Shown one piece after another: positions 25,589-33,970 of a stretch of DNA of 64,000 nt. The notes beneath the pieces were generated by a model, which was not told where the DNA came from, searched no databases, and worked only from the letters and a program-made list of their open reading frames with translations. The stretch is from CALCNS01 sp964425745. GTDB lineage: Bacteria > Bacillota > JAAYKD01. The translations under genes were made by a program, and so were the position numbers. The first letter of the stretch is position 1; the number at the start of each line of letters is the position of its first letter. The DNA is taken from contig CAYRNW010000004.1 in the NCBI GenBank assembly GCA_964425745.1, positions 75,151 to 139,150 on the forward strand. The letters are read 5' to 3'.

Positions 25589-27457
25589 TTATCTGGAATT
25601 CCAATTTTCTAGTACTGTATAAGCGAAGGAGGTTGAAATACTGAGCCAACATTCAGTAACACTAACGTCGGTCCAGGTGGGTTTGGCCATGGCGATAAGA
25701 GCATTGGCGCGGTTGATGTATTTACCCAAATCATAAAAGCTCTGGCCCTTGTATTCCGGATCCCAAATGGCATTGATTTGATTATAGATCTCTTGAGAAA
25801 TCGCCAATTGCTTCTTCAAATCGGTGAGATCGACACGCTCCTGCATATTTCCGGCTGTATAAATACGTGTGTTGGCAAAACCCGGATCGTTCAACTCATT
25901 ATAATCGTTCTTGATTCCGTTGTAGGGATCATGAGAAGTTAAAAACGTATACCCCACCGCAGCAATATCTTTGCCACTGCTTTCCATGAGTCCGTACATT
26001 GAAGTCCCTGCAGCATCATGTTGGAAATACCAAATCGCTTCGCCCCCTGCAAAATAGACCTGATGCACATAGTTCAAGATTTTTACACCAGAAGAATTGA
26101 TCACACTTTTACTATCCCACGGGGAATCCGATTCCAGCACTATGAAATAAAGTGAGGTATCGGTATAAACGGTTTCAATTCCATAATAGCCGCCTCTTCT
26201 TACGATTTCCACGTTCTTACTGTTGACCACACCTTCCATAACCGGATAGGTGGCGTTTTCAACAAGGAAGAATCCGTAGCCCAAAGGTACAATTTTGCCA
26301 TAGAGGTTACCATAGGCACTGCGGAATGCAGCTTCGTCAGCAGCGTCGGCAGCGGTAAGATTCTTGGTTTCTACCCAATCATCTTTGTAATCCCAGTAGC
26401 CGTTATGTCTGGCAAGCACATCTTCCGGGAGAGTAATATATTCATTGGTCGGCCAGAACCTGACCCGTCCGTCTCCACCAAAAACAGCATTGAGATTATC
26501 GGCTTTCTCCCAGACGACCTTACCGGTCGTATCGATAAGCAGGGTATAGATTACACCATTTCTCATTTCATGAACACAAGCAACGCCATACTTGAAGGCC
26601 GAGACATTGAAATACTTCTCCGGAATGATCATATTTCCAGCCGGATCAATGTATCCGTATTTGGTTTCATTATTATAGTAACTAGAACTGGCTTCTTCTT
26701 CGGTAGCGGTTGTAACCGGCATGAGACCATTACTAAATCGTAATGTGCTCAGCACATCAAAATCAGCTCTGTAATTGGTCCTTAATACCGGTTTCATGGC
26801 GTCGTTCAATAGTGTCATAACATAATCCCAAGATTCCACGCTCTTGGCACTCAAGCCAATAAAATAACCTTCTCCGGCAGGATAAATGATATTATCAAAA
26901 TCATCGGTGTAATTAGGAGTCACCCAAACCGGAGTTTTCAAAGGAGCAACATAGGAAATGCTGGTATCTATACCGATGGTGGCAGAAGCCGCATCCCAGG
27001 TGACCCCAATGTCAAAGGTTTGACAAAGATCTCTCAATTTGAAAAAATTGTTATCATTAATGGTAAAAGCTCCCAAAATGATGCGCTTACCGTCTTTATA
27101 AATCGATGAGGAGTTGAAAAAGGCTGTTTTCTGAGCTCCGTCACCCATAACCAACTCCGTTCCGGTTGCGACATAGCTTTTACCGGAAAGTAAATTGATT
27201 GCCCCCACAGAACCGTCCCATGTGACATTGAATTGCTTACTGCTTTCATTAACCACTTTAGCTATATCTCTTAGCTTAAAGTAATTGAAGCCGTCAATGT
27301 TGTAGGCCTCGAAATTGGTCAGTTCGCCATCGACTAAAACCCTAGATTTGTTGGAATTCACAGAAAAACTGGACCGTACTTCGGCTGCCACTGCAAGCCC
27401 TGAAATTACGATCAGAACTAAAAGTATAAGGAATCCATTGACCCGCCATTTTCGCAT
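25589..27457 (-). CDS. Secreted protein with copper-amine-oxidase-like stalk domains and WG-type repeats
   Basis: A signal peptide (about residues 1-24, cut after LAVAA) is followed by two stalk-domain units around residues 35-150 (each with FKLRDIA or FKLRDLC). From about 210 to 500 there are WG/KWG-like repeats such as KYGYIDPAGNMIIPEKY. Total length 622 residues. Such proteins are common on clostridial surfaces and bind cell wall or polymer; no enzymatic motif is seen. It is a single gene with its own terminator, 70 bases after the PAS-EAL gene. Confidence 0.82.
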   Translation of the reverse strand: MRKWRVNGFLILLVLIVISGLAVAAEVRSSFSVNSNKSRVLVDGELTNFEAYNIDGFNYFKLRDIAKVVNESSKQFNVTWDGSVGAINLLSGKSYVATGTELVMGDGAQKTAFFNSSSIYKDGKRIILGAFTINDNNFFKLRDLCQTFDIGVTWDAASATIGIDTSISYVAPLKTPVWVTPNYTDDFDNIIYPAGEGYFIGLSAKSVESWDYVMTLLNDAMKPVLRTNYRADFDVLSTLRFSNGLMPVTTATEEEASSSYYNNETKYGYIDPAGNMIIPEKYFNVSAFKYGVACVHEMRNGVIYTLLIDTTGKVVWEKADNLNAVFGGDGRVRFWPTNEYITLPEDVLARHNGYWDYKDDWVETKNLTAADAADEAAFRSAYGNLYGKIVPLGYGFFLVENATYPVMEGVVNSKNVEIVRRGGYYGIETVYTDTSLYFIVLESDSPWDSKSVINSSGVKILNYVHQVYFAGGEAIWYFQHDAAGTSMYGLMESSGKDIAAVGYTFLTSHDPYNGIKNDYNELNDPGFANTRIYTAGNMQERVDLTDLKKQLAISQEIYNQINAIWDPEYKGQSFYDLGKYINRANALIAMAKPTWTDVSVTECWLSISTSFAYTVLENWNSR

Positions 27458-27527
27458 GCTGTAATCCTCCTCTATATCATTACAGCTCTATTCCTGTTCG
27501 GGGTTTGGATTCCTTTATTCTACTTGA

Positions 27528-29645
27528 TTATTTTTTCCAATTTCGTAACATTTTTAGGGCATCTTCTTCGCTTAAACTTTTGGCAAAGTAAAAACCCTGC
27601 ACCTGGTCACACCCATGCTCGATCAGATAATTGAGTTGCAACTCATCTTCTACCCCTTCTGCTACCACGCAGTGCCCCATTTTGTGAGCCATGGAAATGA
27701 TATCTCCTAAAATCACTTTTTCCGGAGCAAGCTCACGAAGCTTCCAAACAAAGGCTTTATCAATCTTCAAGCTGTTGATATTCAGATCCTGTTCGCGAGC
27801 CAAGGAGGAATAGCCGGTGCCAAAATCATCGATGGCGATTTGAAAACCATAATCCATGAGCGATTTCAGGATTCGATTCACCTCTTGATGACTGGAAATA
27901 TAAATGGATTCCGTAATTTCCAAGCCAATTTGTTGAGGAGATACCTGCATTTTTTTAACCAGGGTCGTAAGACTAACGTAAAAATCCGGTTTTAACAATT
28001 GTGTTGCAGAAAGATTAACCGCGACTTGAATTTCCTTTTCACCCAAATCCTCAAGCTTTTTTAGAAAAGTAAAGGCTTTGAGCAGAATATTTTGGCCAAG
28101 TTCGGTCATCAGTTTTGCTTTTTCAGCGACTGGGATAAACTCAACAGGAGAAATCCGACCTAAGGCTTCGGTCCGAATTCTGGCAAGAGCTTCAAAGCCA
28201 CTGATCTTCCGGGTTTTCAGATCAATAATTGGCTGATACTCTAAATAGAAACTGCTACAATCGATATCTGCTGCAATACAGGACAACTCCTGTTTGATTT
28301 TTTCTTCTCGATTGATTTCTGCTTCCATTGCAGCATCAAAAACACAGCAGGCAACGCCTTTATCATGAATGGTCAATGCCTTCTCCGATGCAATCAGCAA
28401 TTTTTTCAATAATTGATTCACATCTTGCTCGTTAGCTGGGTCGATTTCTAAGATGCCAAGACCCCCATTCAAACGTTCCGCCACCAACATTGGTTCCAGC
28501 AAAGCGATGATCGCATCACGGAGGATTTGAATCTCTGCTTCTGCCTCTTCACTACCATTGAACAAATAGAAGACAAACCGAGTTTCATGAGTGCTAAATA
28601 ACAAACGATTCTTTGAGCTAAGAAAACGCAAGGTATCGGCAATCTGTTTCATCAGTTCTTGCGTATAATGAAAGCCATAGGTCGTGGTCAGTATTTGTAT
28701 GGAGCTGAGGTTTATGCTAAACAAAGCTCGCTTCCCCTGCGGTGGAAGCAATCTGTGTTGAGACAACAATTTTTCCAAGGAAGAGCGGTTCAGTAATCCG
28801 GTCCAACGGTCATGCTCAGCATCATATTTCAAGCGATTCTCCATTTGTTTGCGATCGGTGATATCGATAATAATCCCTTCCAGCGTATCATACTCGCCTT
28901 GGGAATTTCGAATCCCTTCTCCCAGCTCCAAGACCCATTTGCGTTTTCCGCTCGCTGTTATAATTTCATACTCATACGAAAAGGAAAGATTGTGTGCAAA
29001 AACGCGCTCCCACTCGCGGCGAAGCAGCTCACGATATTCCGGGGCAATCAACTCATTGAAGCTAAGATCCTTATTATCTAATAATCGTTCTGCCGCGTAA
29101 CCGGTCAAATTGAAACAGCCTTCTGAAACATACTTCATTGTCCAATTGTCATCATTTAAACACCGATACGCAAGTCCCGGTAAATGAGCCAACAAGACGG
29201 CCTTGCCTCGTTCACTTTCAACCAAAGCACTTTCCATGATTTTGCGGTCGGTAATGTCTTGAATCAAACTGACATGATTATATTGAAACCTTTCGCCAAG
29301 AATTAGGCGTGTTACCGTCATATGAACCCAAACAATCGAGCCATCCGGTCGAATAAACCGTTTCTCCATGGCGTAGTTGTCGATCTCTTCGGCTAAGAAG
29401 CGTGTGTAGTAGCGCAAATTCTCTGCAATATCATCGGGGTGTGTAATGCTTGCCCAGCCAACTCGACGAAGTTCTTCTTTACTTCTGCCTGTGATTTTTT
29501 CGTACATAGGGTTGATACGGAAGGTTTCAGCTTCTTCTGCTGTTTGGGCTTCCGAATTAAAAGAAATGGCAATCCCTATGGGTGATTGTTGAAAAATCGC
29601 ATCATAAATATTGATCTGCCGGAGCAATCGCTCTTGATTCAGCAT
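27528..29645 (-). CDS. PAS-PAS-GGDEF(degenerate)-EAL signalling protein
   Basis: This 705-residue cytoplasmic protein has two PAS domains (about residues 10-130 and 150-268, each with its PAC end) and a GGDEF domain (275-430). The GGDEF signature is replaced by HETRFVF near residue 352. The EAL domain (445-700) keeps GFEALAR, AVNLS, LEITES, IDDFGTG, LKID, AEGVE and QGFYF. The output is therefore probably c-di-GMP hydrolysis controlled by the PAS sensors. It is a second phosphodiesterase in the window, unlinked in transcription to the Pel operon but possibly opposing it. Confidence 0.9.
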   Translation of the reverse strand: MLNQERLLRQINIYDAIFQQSPIGIAISFNSEAQTAEEAETFRINPMYEKITGRSKEELRRVGWASITHPDDIAENLRYYTRFLAEEIDNYAMEKRFIRPDGSIVWVHMTVTRLILGERFQYNHVSLIQDITDRKIMESALVESERGKAVLLAHLPGLAYRCLNDDNWTMKYVSEGCFNLTGYAAERLLDNKDLSFNELIAPEYRELLRREWERVFAHNLSFSYEYEIITASGKRKWVLELGEGIRNSQGEYDTLEGIIIDITDRKQMENRLKYDAEHDRWTGLLNRSSLEKLLSQHRLLPPQGKRALFSINLSSIQILTTTYGFHYTQELMKQIADTLRFLSSKNRLLFSTHETRFVFYLFNGSEEAEAEIQILRDAIIALLEPMLVAERLNGGLGILEIDPANEQDVNQLLKKLLIASEKALTIHDKGVACCVFDAAMEAEINREEKIKQELSCIAADIDCSSFYLEYQPIIDLKTRKISGFEALARIRTEALGRISPVEFIPVAEKAKLMTELGQNILLKAFTFLKKLEDLGEKEIQVAVNLSATQLLKPDFYVSLTTLVKKMQVSPQQIGLEITESIYISSHQEVNRILKSLMDYGFQIAIDDFGTGYSSLAREQDLNINSLKIDKAFVWKLRELAPEKVILGDIISMAHKMGHCVVAEGVEDELQLNYLIEHGCDQVQGFYFAKSLSEEDALKMLRNWKK

Positions 29646-29755
29646 AAAATGCCTCCGTTCCGAAGATAAATCGGCACAAGGAACGCTATTACCTTTCTAT
29701 TATTTTCTGCCAAAATCCTGCAGAAAAAAAACAGAGTCTCAAGAACACATCATTC

Positions 29756-31057
29756 CTAGATGCAGTAAGCCGCATATAATGGTATCGATCTCAGTCCATC
29801 TTCTTCTCCGAAATTTTTCAGAGAGAGCCGAATGGTATAAGCGGGATGATACGCACCCCGAAACACAGATAGACTTCTGGAACGAACGTGCTCGCCTTTT
29901 TTAACTTCAATCCCGATGATTTGATTCCCCTTTTGTAACACAAAGTCCACCTCGGCTTGGCTGTTACTCTCCCAATAGTAAAGAGGATACCCACTGGCAG
30001 CGAACTGTTGGGCAACATAGTTTTCGGTTACTGCTCCCATAAAGGTGTTCCCTTCACCAAGGAGGATGGTTTGCTGTGACATTCCCGACATTGCTACCAA
30101 CAAACCCGTGTCACCCATGTAAAGTTTAAAAGCAGATAACTCAGCGTACACCGAAATTGGTTCTACCGCTTGATTAATCTTTTGGCATTTCAGAACAATT
30201 CCGGCAAGATGGAGCCATTCGATGGAAGAACCAAAAAGTGCCGTACTGCCTCCCTTTTGGATGACCTTGTACTGAAACTTTTTGTTTTCTTTTGCCAATT
30301 GAGCAGGGATAGACTGGTAGCAAGCTCTGATTTTTACGGTATCGGTAGGGCTTGAATACTTCGCCATATCTGCAACATAATTGTCTAAAATTTCGTTCTG
30401 AACTAAGGAGATGTCTATGAAACTCTTTTCTCTTAAGAATGCATTAATACTGGCAGGCATACCGCCAACAATTACGTATTCTCTGTATAATTCGATTGCC
30501 TTCTGATGTAAGGCTTCCGGAAGTTTGCTCAACTGTTGAAAAGCATTTCTGATTTCTTCTTCCAAGAAGCTTTCCCCACGTGCCCAAAGATATTCCTCAA
30601 AATCAAGGGCATGGAGAACCAGTGTTTCAACTTTGCCAACCGGAAAAGAATAGTGTTGCCGGTTGATAGCGACCCCAAGTAAACTTCCTGCAGCCGCAAT
30701 GTGATATTGAGGTGTTTCCTCACAAAAGTATTTAAGCGAAGTCAGTGCTCGTTCGCAGGATTGGATTTCATCTAAGATTACCAGGGTCTCTCCGGGGATA
30801 ATCTTTTCTCCAAAAGAAGATTCCAGATACCGCAGAATTCTTTCAGGTGTGATATTGTTGTCAAAGTAAGACGCGATGTTGAGATTTGTTTCTAAATTCA
30901 CATAGACAACGTTGCTGAAATGTGCATTGCCAAAGTCTCTTAAAATATAGGTCTTTCCAACCTGTCTGGCTCCATTGATGAGAAGGGGTTTTCTGTCAAT
31001 TGCTTTATTCTTCCAAGCAAGCAACGAGCTCTCGATTTTTCGTTTCATTCTATTCAC
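29756..31057 (-). CDS. AAA ATPase with DUF4143 domain (first copy)
   Basis: Walker A reads GARQVGKT near residue 30 and Walker B LVILDEIQ near 95. The C-terminal DUF4143 part ends in a nuclease-like fold with EVDFVLQKGN...IEVKKGE, an intact PD-(D/E)xK-style pattern. Length is 433 residues. These stand-alone ATPases are abundant in anaerobes; some are thought to be part of mobile or defence modules, but the function is unproven. The promoter carries a long palindrome (31081-31141). The paralogue at 53077 has the same layout and a similarly placed palindrome. Confidence 0.88.
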   Translation of the reverse strand: MNRMKRKIESSLLAWKNKAIDRKPLLINGARQVGKTYILRDFGNAHFSNVVYVNLETNLNIASYFDNNITPERILRYLESSFGEKIIPGETLVILDEIQSCERALTSLKYFCEETPQYHIAAAGSLLGVAINRQHYSFPVGKVETLVLHALDFEEYLWARGESFLEEEIRNAFQQLSKLPEALHQKAIELYREYVIVGGMPASINAFLREKSFIDISLVQNEILDNYVADMAKYSSPTDTVKIRACYQSIPAQLAKENKKFQYKVIQKGGSTALFGSSIEWLHLAGIVLKCQKINQAVEPISVYAELSAFKLYMGDTGLLVAMSGMSQQTILLGEGNTFMGAVTENYVAQQFAASGYPLYYWESNSQAEVDFVLQKGNQIIGIEVKKGEHVRSRSLSVFRGAYHPAYTIRLSLKNFGEEDGLRSIPLYAAYCI

Positions 31058-31068
31058 CTCACGCCACT

Positions 31069-31141
31069 ATAATATATGAAAATGACAGTTAAGTCAAGAA
31101 AAGTACGAATTTAACATACTTTTTTGGACTTAACTGTCATT
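31069..31141 (-). promoter_or_regulatory. Promoter with long inverted repeat upstream of the first DUF4143 gene
   Basis: On the minus strand TTGACT (31092-31097) and TATTAT (31069-31074) are 17 bases apart. The -35 box lies in one arm of a 25-bp inverted repeat (31081-31105 and 31117-31141, 23 of 25 paired, 11-base loop). It may be an operator, or a hairpin ending transcription from the DUF2812 gene, or both. Confidence 0.7.
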
Positions 31142-31175
31142 CGTGTTGGGGCTCACCGTTTCCCAAGGACTACCC

Positions 31176-31928
31176 CTAAATCTCTAAAAACAGTTTCAGC
31201 ATGAAAGAAATCAAGAATGTCACCAACATCATAGAAAAACTTTTCAACCCATACCAGTTATTCTTTGCTTTCTGAATCTTCCAATCTACCGCTTGATAAC
31301 GTGTCAGATAATTCGTGGGCTCAAGTGTTGCTAAAAACGCTTTTTGGGGCTGCACGTTTAGGATCCTTTGAAACAGATCCACAAAAAAACTGACCAATAA
31401 CCCTATTAGAAAAAAGTAGTCCTTAGAAGATTTTTTGAAACTGGGGATACTATACATAATATAGGCGGCCACAAGGATGACGGCAACCTCGAAAAGAATC
31501 GGCAAGTAGAAGTTAGACCGGGCTGTTTTAATGGGAGCATAGTTGAGATTGTTTCTCCAAAACCAGTCATCCATAGCATTCTTATCTTCCGTAACAAAGA
31601 TGTGGAAAACAACATCTTTCTCAAACCAATTTTTATTCATAGAAGTAACCAACTTCCAGCCAGCGCGTTCCAAGGTTCCTTGAAGAGATGCATCCAACTG
31701 TGTCGGACCTAGAAGAAGGCGATACGTCAGCTCTTTCGACATCGATTTTTCATAGGTAAACGAATAATTGTTAGCAGAAATCTGTTTCAGTTCAAAACCC
31801 TCTTTGGCCTGATCCGCTAAGAAAGACTCCAATTCCCGAACATAAAAAGGGCTAAACGGAACAGGTCTCGAGACTTCGTTCTCGTTTTTTGGCACAACTC
31901 GCTCGGTTCGAATAAACAACTCTGCCAT
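31176..31928 (-). CDS. DUF2812-type membrane protein
   Basis: The 250-residue protein begins with a soluble domain of about 130 residues that looks like DUF2812 (an ELESFLADQAKEGFEL start and an AGWKLV motif). Three membrane helices follow (about 143-160, 172-190 and 228-248). Such genes often stand beside PadR regulators, but none is found here. No clear promoter was recognised in the 111 bases between it and the ATPase gene downstream, and no function is known. Confidence 0.65.
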   Translation of the reverse strand: MAELFIRTERVVPKNENEVSRPVPFSPFYVRELESFLADQAKEGFELKQISANNYSFTYEKSMSKELTYRLLLGPTQLDASLQGTLERAGWKLVTSMNKNWFEKDVVFHIFVTEDKNAMDDWFWRNNLNYAPIKTARSNFYLPILFEVAVILVAAYIMYSIPSFKKSSKDYFFLIGLLVSFFVDLFQRILNVQPQKAFLATLEPTNYLTRYQAVDWKIQKAKNNWYGLKSFSMMLVTFLISFMLKLFLEI

Positions 31929-32039
31929 GGAGATTCACCGCCCTAACGTTTTTGGATACTCGATTTTGTGTTTGCACTTTATTTCACCGAAAGAGTGGTA
32001 AACTCCTCTGTTTTTCCTCAAATTGCTTCTGTTAAAATC

Positions 32040-32765
32040 TTACCTCGAAACAATCTCTTCAATCTTCCCGTCTTTCAGCTTCACCACGCGGTCGGCAATC
32101 TCTGCCACTTCTGGGTTGTGGGATGCCACAATGACCGTAACCCCTTGTTGGTTCAACTTGCGCATGAGGTCCAGTACCATGGTGTGGTTGGCACTATCGA
32201 GGTTTCCGGTAGGCTCATCTGCCAATAACAACGAGGGCTGATTCATCATAGCTCTGGCGATGGCCACACGCTGTTCTTGCCCCCCCGATAATTCTCCCGG
32301 GAAATGATGCATACGATCTGCCAAATCCACCTGGCGTAGTAACTCCTCTGCACGCTCCTGCACTTCTTTTGGAGGCTTGAGCTTAGTCACATATTTTGCC
32401 GGTTGCATTACATTCTCCAAAGCGGTTTTGTCTTCAAGTAAGTTATAGTCTTGAAAGATGAAGCCGATCTTTTCAGCCCGAAAAGCAGATAGCTTTTTGT
32501 CGTTCGTGCTCGACAAGTAGCCCAAGCTTTCGGTCCCTGCCAGCATTTCATCTTCAAAGCGGTAGCTCCCCTCCTCGGGTTGTAGAAGCGTCCCCAACAA
32601 GTAAAGGAAGGTTGACTTACCGCTACCAGAGGGCCCCCACAGAGTAATCCATTCGCCACGGCGAACTTCTAAATTTGCCTGATCGAGTGCACGAATTTCT
32701 ACCTCGCGCTTATGATAAATCTTACTCATATCTTTGACTGTCAGTAATGGACGATATCCTTCCAT
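32040..32765 (-). CDS. ABC transporter ATPase, MacB/LolD type (cassette 1)
   Basis: Motifs are complete: Walker A GPSGSGKST, signature LSGGQEQRVAIARAM, Walker B LLLADEPTGNLDSA and the H-loop in VIVASHNPE. Length is 241 residues. This type pairs with FtsX/MacB permeases and drives mechanical work on periplasmic or extracellular clients rather than classical transport. It is the last gene of cassette 1 in transcription order (peptide, lipoprotein, permease, lipoprotein, ATPase). It is about 90 percent identical to the ATPase at 39662, with whole stretches unchanged. Confidence 0.93.
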   Translation of the reverse strand: MEGYRPLLTVKDMSKIYHKREVEIRALDQANLEVRRGEWITLWGPSGSGKSTFLYLLGTLLQPEEGSYRFEDEMLAGTESLGYLSSTNDKKLSAFRAEKIGFIFQDYNLLEDKTALENVMQPAKYVTKLKPPKEVQERAEELLRQVDLADRMHHFPGELSGGQEQRVAIARAMMNQPSLLLADEPTGNLDSANHTMVLDLMRKLNQQGVTVIVASHNPEVAEIADRVVKLKDGKIEEIVSR

Positions 32766-32784
32766 GGTTTTCTACTCCTTTCCC

Positions 32785-33951
32785 TTACCGTTTCAACTCG
32801 GCTATAGCTTGTTCAAGTATATTTAACATGACGACATTGTCTTCTTTATTGCCCAGGGTCAAACGGCAAATCCATTCGTTGATCATGATTCCTTGTTCAT
32901 CGAACAAGAAGAAACTATTCAACCTCACATCTCGATCATCTGCTTCTACCAACATGGGGTGAATAGTAGGACCTAGATTGAATCTCCGCACCATTTCATA
33001 GGATTGATCTTCGTAAATCAGTAAATCTGGATACTTCTGTCGCAAACTCTCTGTTTCTTTCAAATATACATTTATTTGAATCTCATAGAAATTACGATAA
33101 TACCACTCGATTTTTGTCTCCGCGTCCTCACGGTGCGCCAGTTCTTGTTGTATGATTGGGTACCTTGTATGCGCATCGGTAGTTGGTAGAACAACCACCA
33201 CTTGTATCTGATCTTCTAAAGTATCGAGCAAAGTATATAATTGCAAGTTGGAGTTTCCAATTGTCCAAAGAATCAACAAGGTGGGTTTGGTTATTTTCAG
33301 TACTTCTTTTTCTTGTGTTTCCGACCGAACTAAGCAAAGCTCATGCAAAGGCTTACCGATTTGCACCGGTATTAGTGTTTCTTCTGCCGTGACTAAATAG
33401 GAATAAACATCTTCATACTGCCCAACTGCATAATAGAAATACTGCCTTTGAATCACCCCGTCTTCCAACAACCAAATCATAGGGTGAAAGTTTTTTATAA
33501 TGTTCAGATAATCTTGCTTAAATCCCAGTTTCATTAAATCACTCAGCTGCATTTTGACCAGTGCGCAATTGGCAGGTAAATCCATCACCTCATAGAAAGG
33601 CAAACCGCGATTTACAGCCAATCCGGCAATCAATAGCGTAACGGGAGCAACCTCGGCAAGCTGCAATAATTCTTCCATAAACAATTCTTCGTATAAGGTA
33701 TCGCTGCCCGATGTCAAGATAACGAAGCCATCCTGTATTCCTGAAACGGGAAACATATCTCCTGGCTGCGTTTGAATGTATTCACGTTGTTTTGTTACTT
33801 CTTCTTCTGAAAAAGGTTTTAACACACTCCATAGCTTGGGAGCGTCTTGAGAAATAACAGGTTCTTTTTTTTGCGGTTGACATCCGCTGAGTAAAACAAG
33901 GAGAAACACTAAAAACATAACGCTTATTTTCACCAAGAACGACCGTTTCAT
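32785..33951 (-). CDS. Lipoprotein, type A: tandem thioredoxin-like fold without catalytic cysteines (cassette 1)
   Basis: A lipoprotein signal ends in LLSGC near residue 24. The remaining 365 residues are conserved in the genes at 40413 and 46447 and more weakly at 44187. Each half ends in a strand-Pro-strand pattern (FHPMIWLLEDG and a FFLFDEQG segment), as in thioredoxin or peroxiredoxin folds. The place of the CxxC in the second half reads WTIGNSN, so there is no redox pair. I infer a surface-anchored binding protein derived from a peroxiredoxin-like enzyme. GGGAGGTC precedes the ATG. The fold is an inference. Confidence 0.72.
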   Translation of the reverse strand: MKRSFLVKISVMFLVFLLVLLSGCQPQKKEPVISQDAPKLWSVLKPFSEEEVTKQREYIQTQPGDMFPVSGIQDGFVILTSGSDTLYEELFMEELLQLAEVAPVTLLIAGLAVNRGLPFYEVMDLPANCALVKMQLSDLMKLGFKQDYLNIIKNFHPMIWLLEDGVIQRQYFYYAVGQYEDVYSYLVTAEETLIPVQIGKPLHELCLVRSETQEKEVLKITKPTLLILWTIGNSNLQLYTLLDTLEDQIQVVVVLPTTDAHTRYPIIQQELAHREDAETKIEWYYRNFYEIQINVYLKETESLRQKYPDLLIYEDQSYEMVRRFNLGPTIHPMLVEADDRDVRLNSFFLFDEQGIMINEWICRLTLGNKEDNVVMLNILEQAIAELKR

Positions 33952-33970
33952 AGGTTCTGACCTCCCTTCC

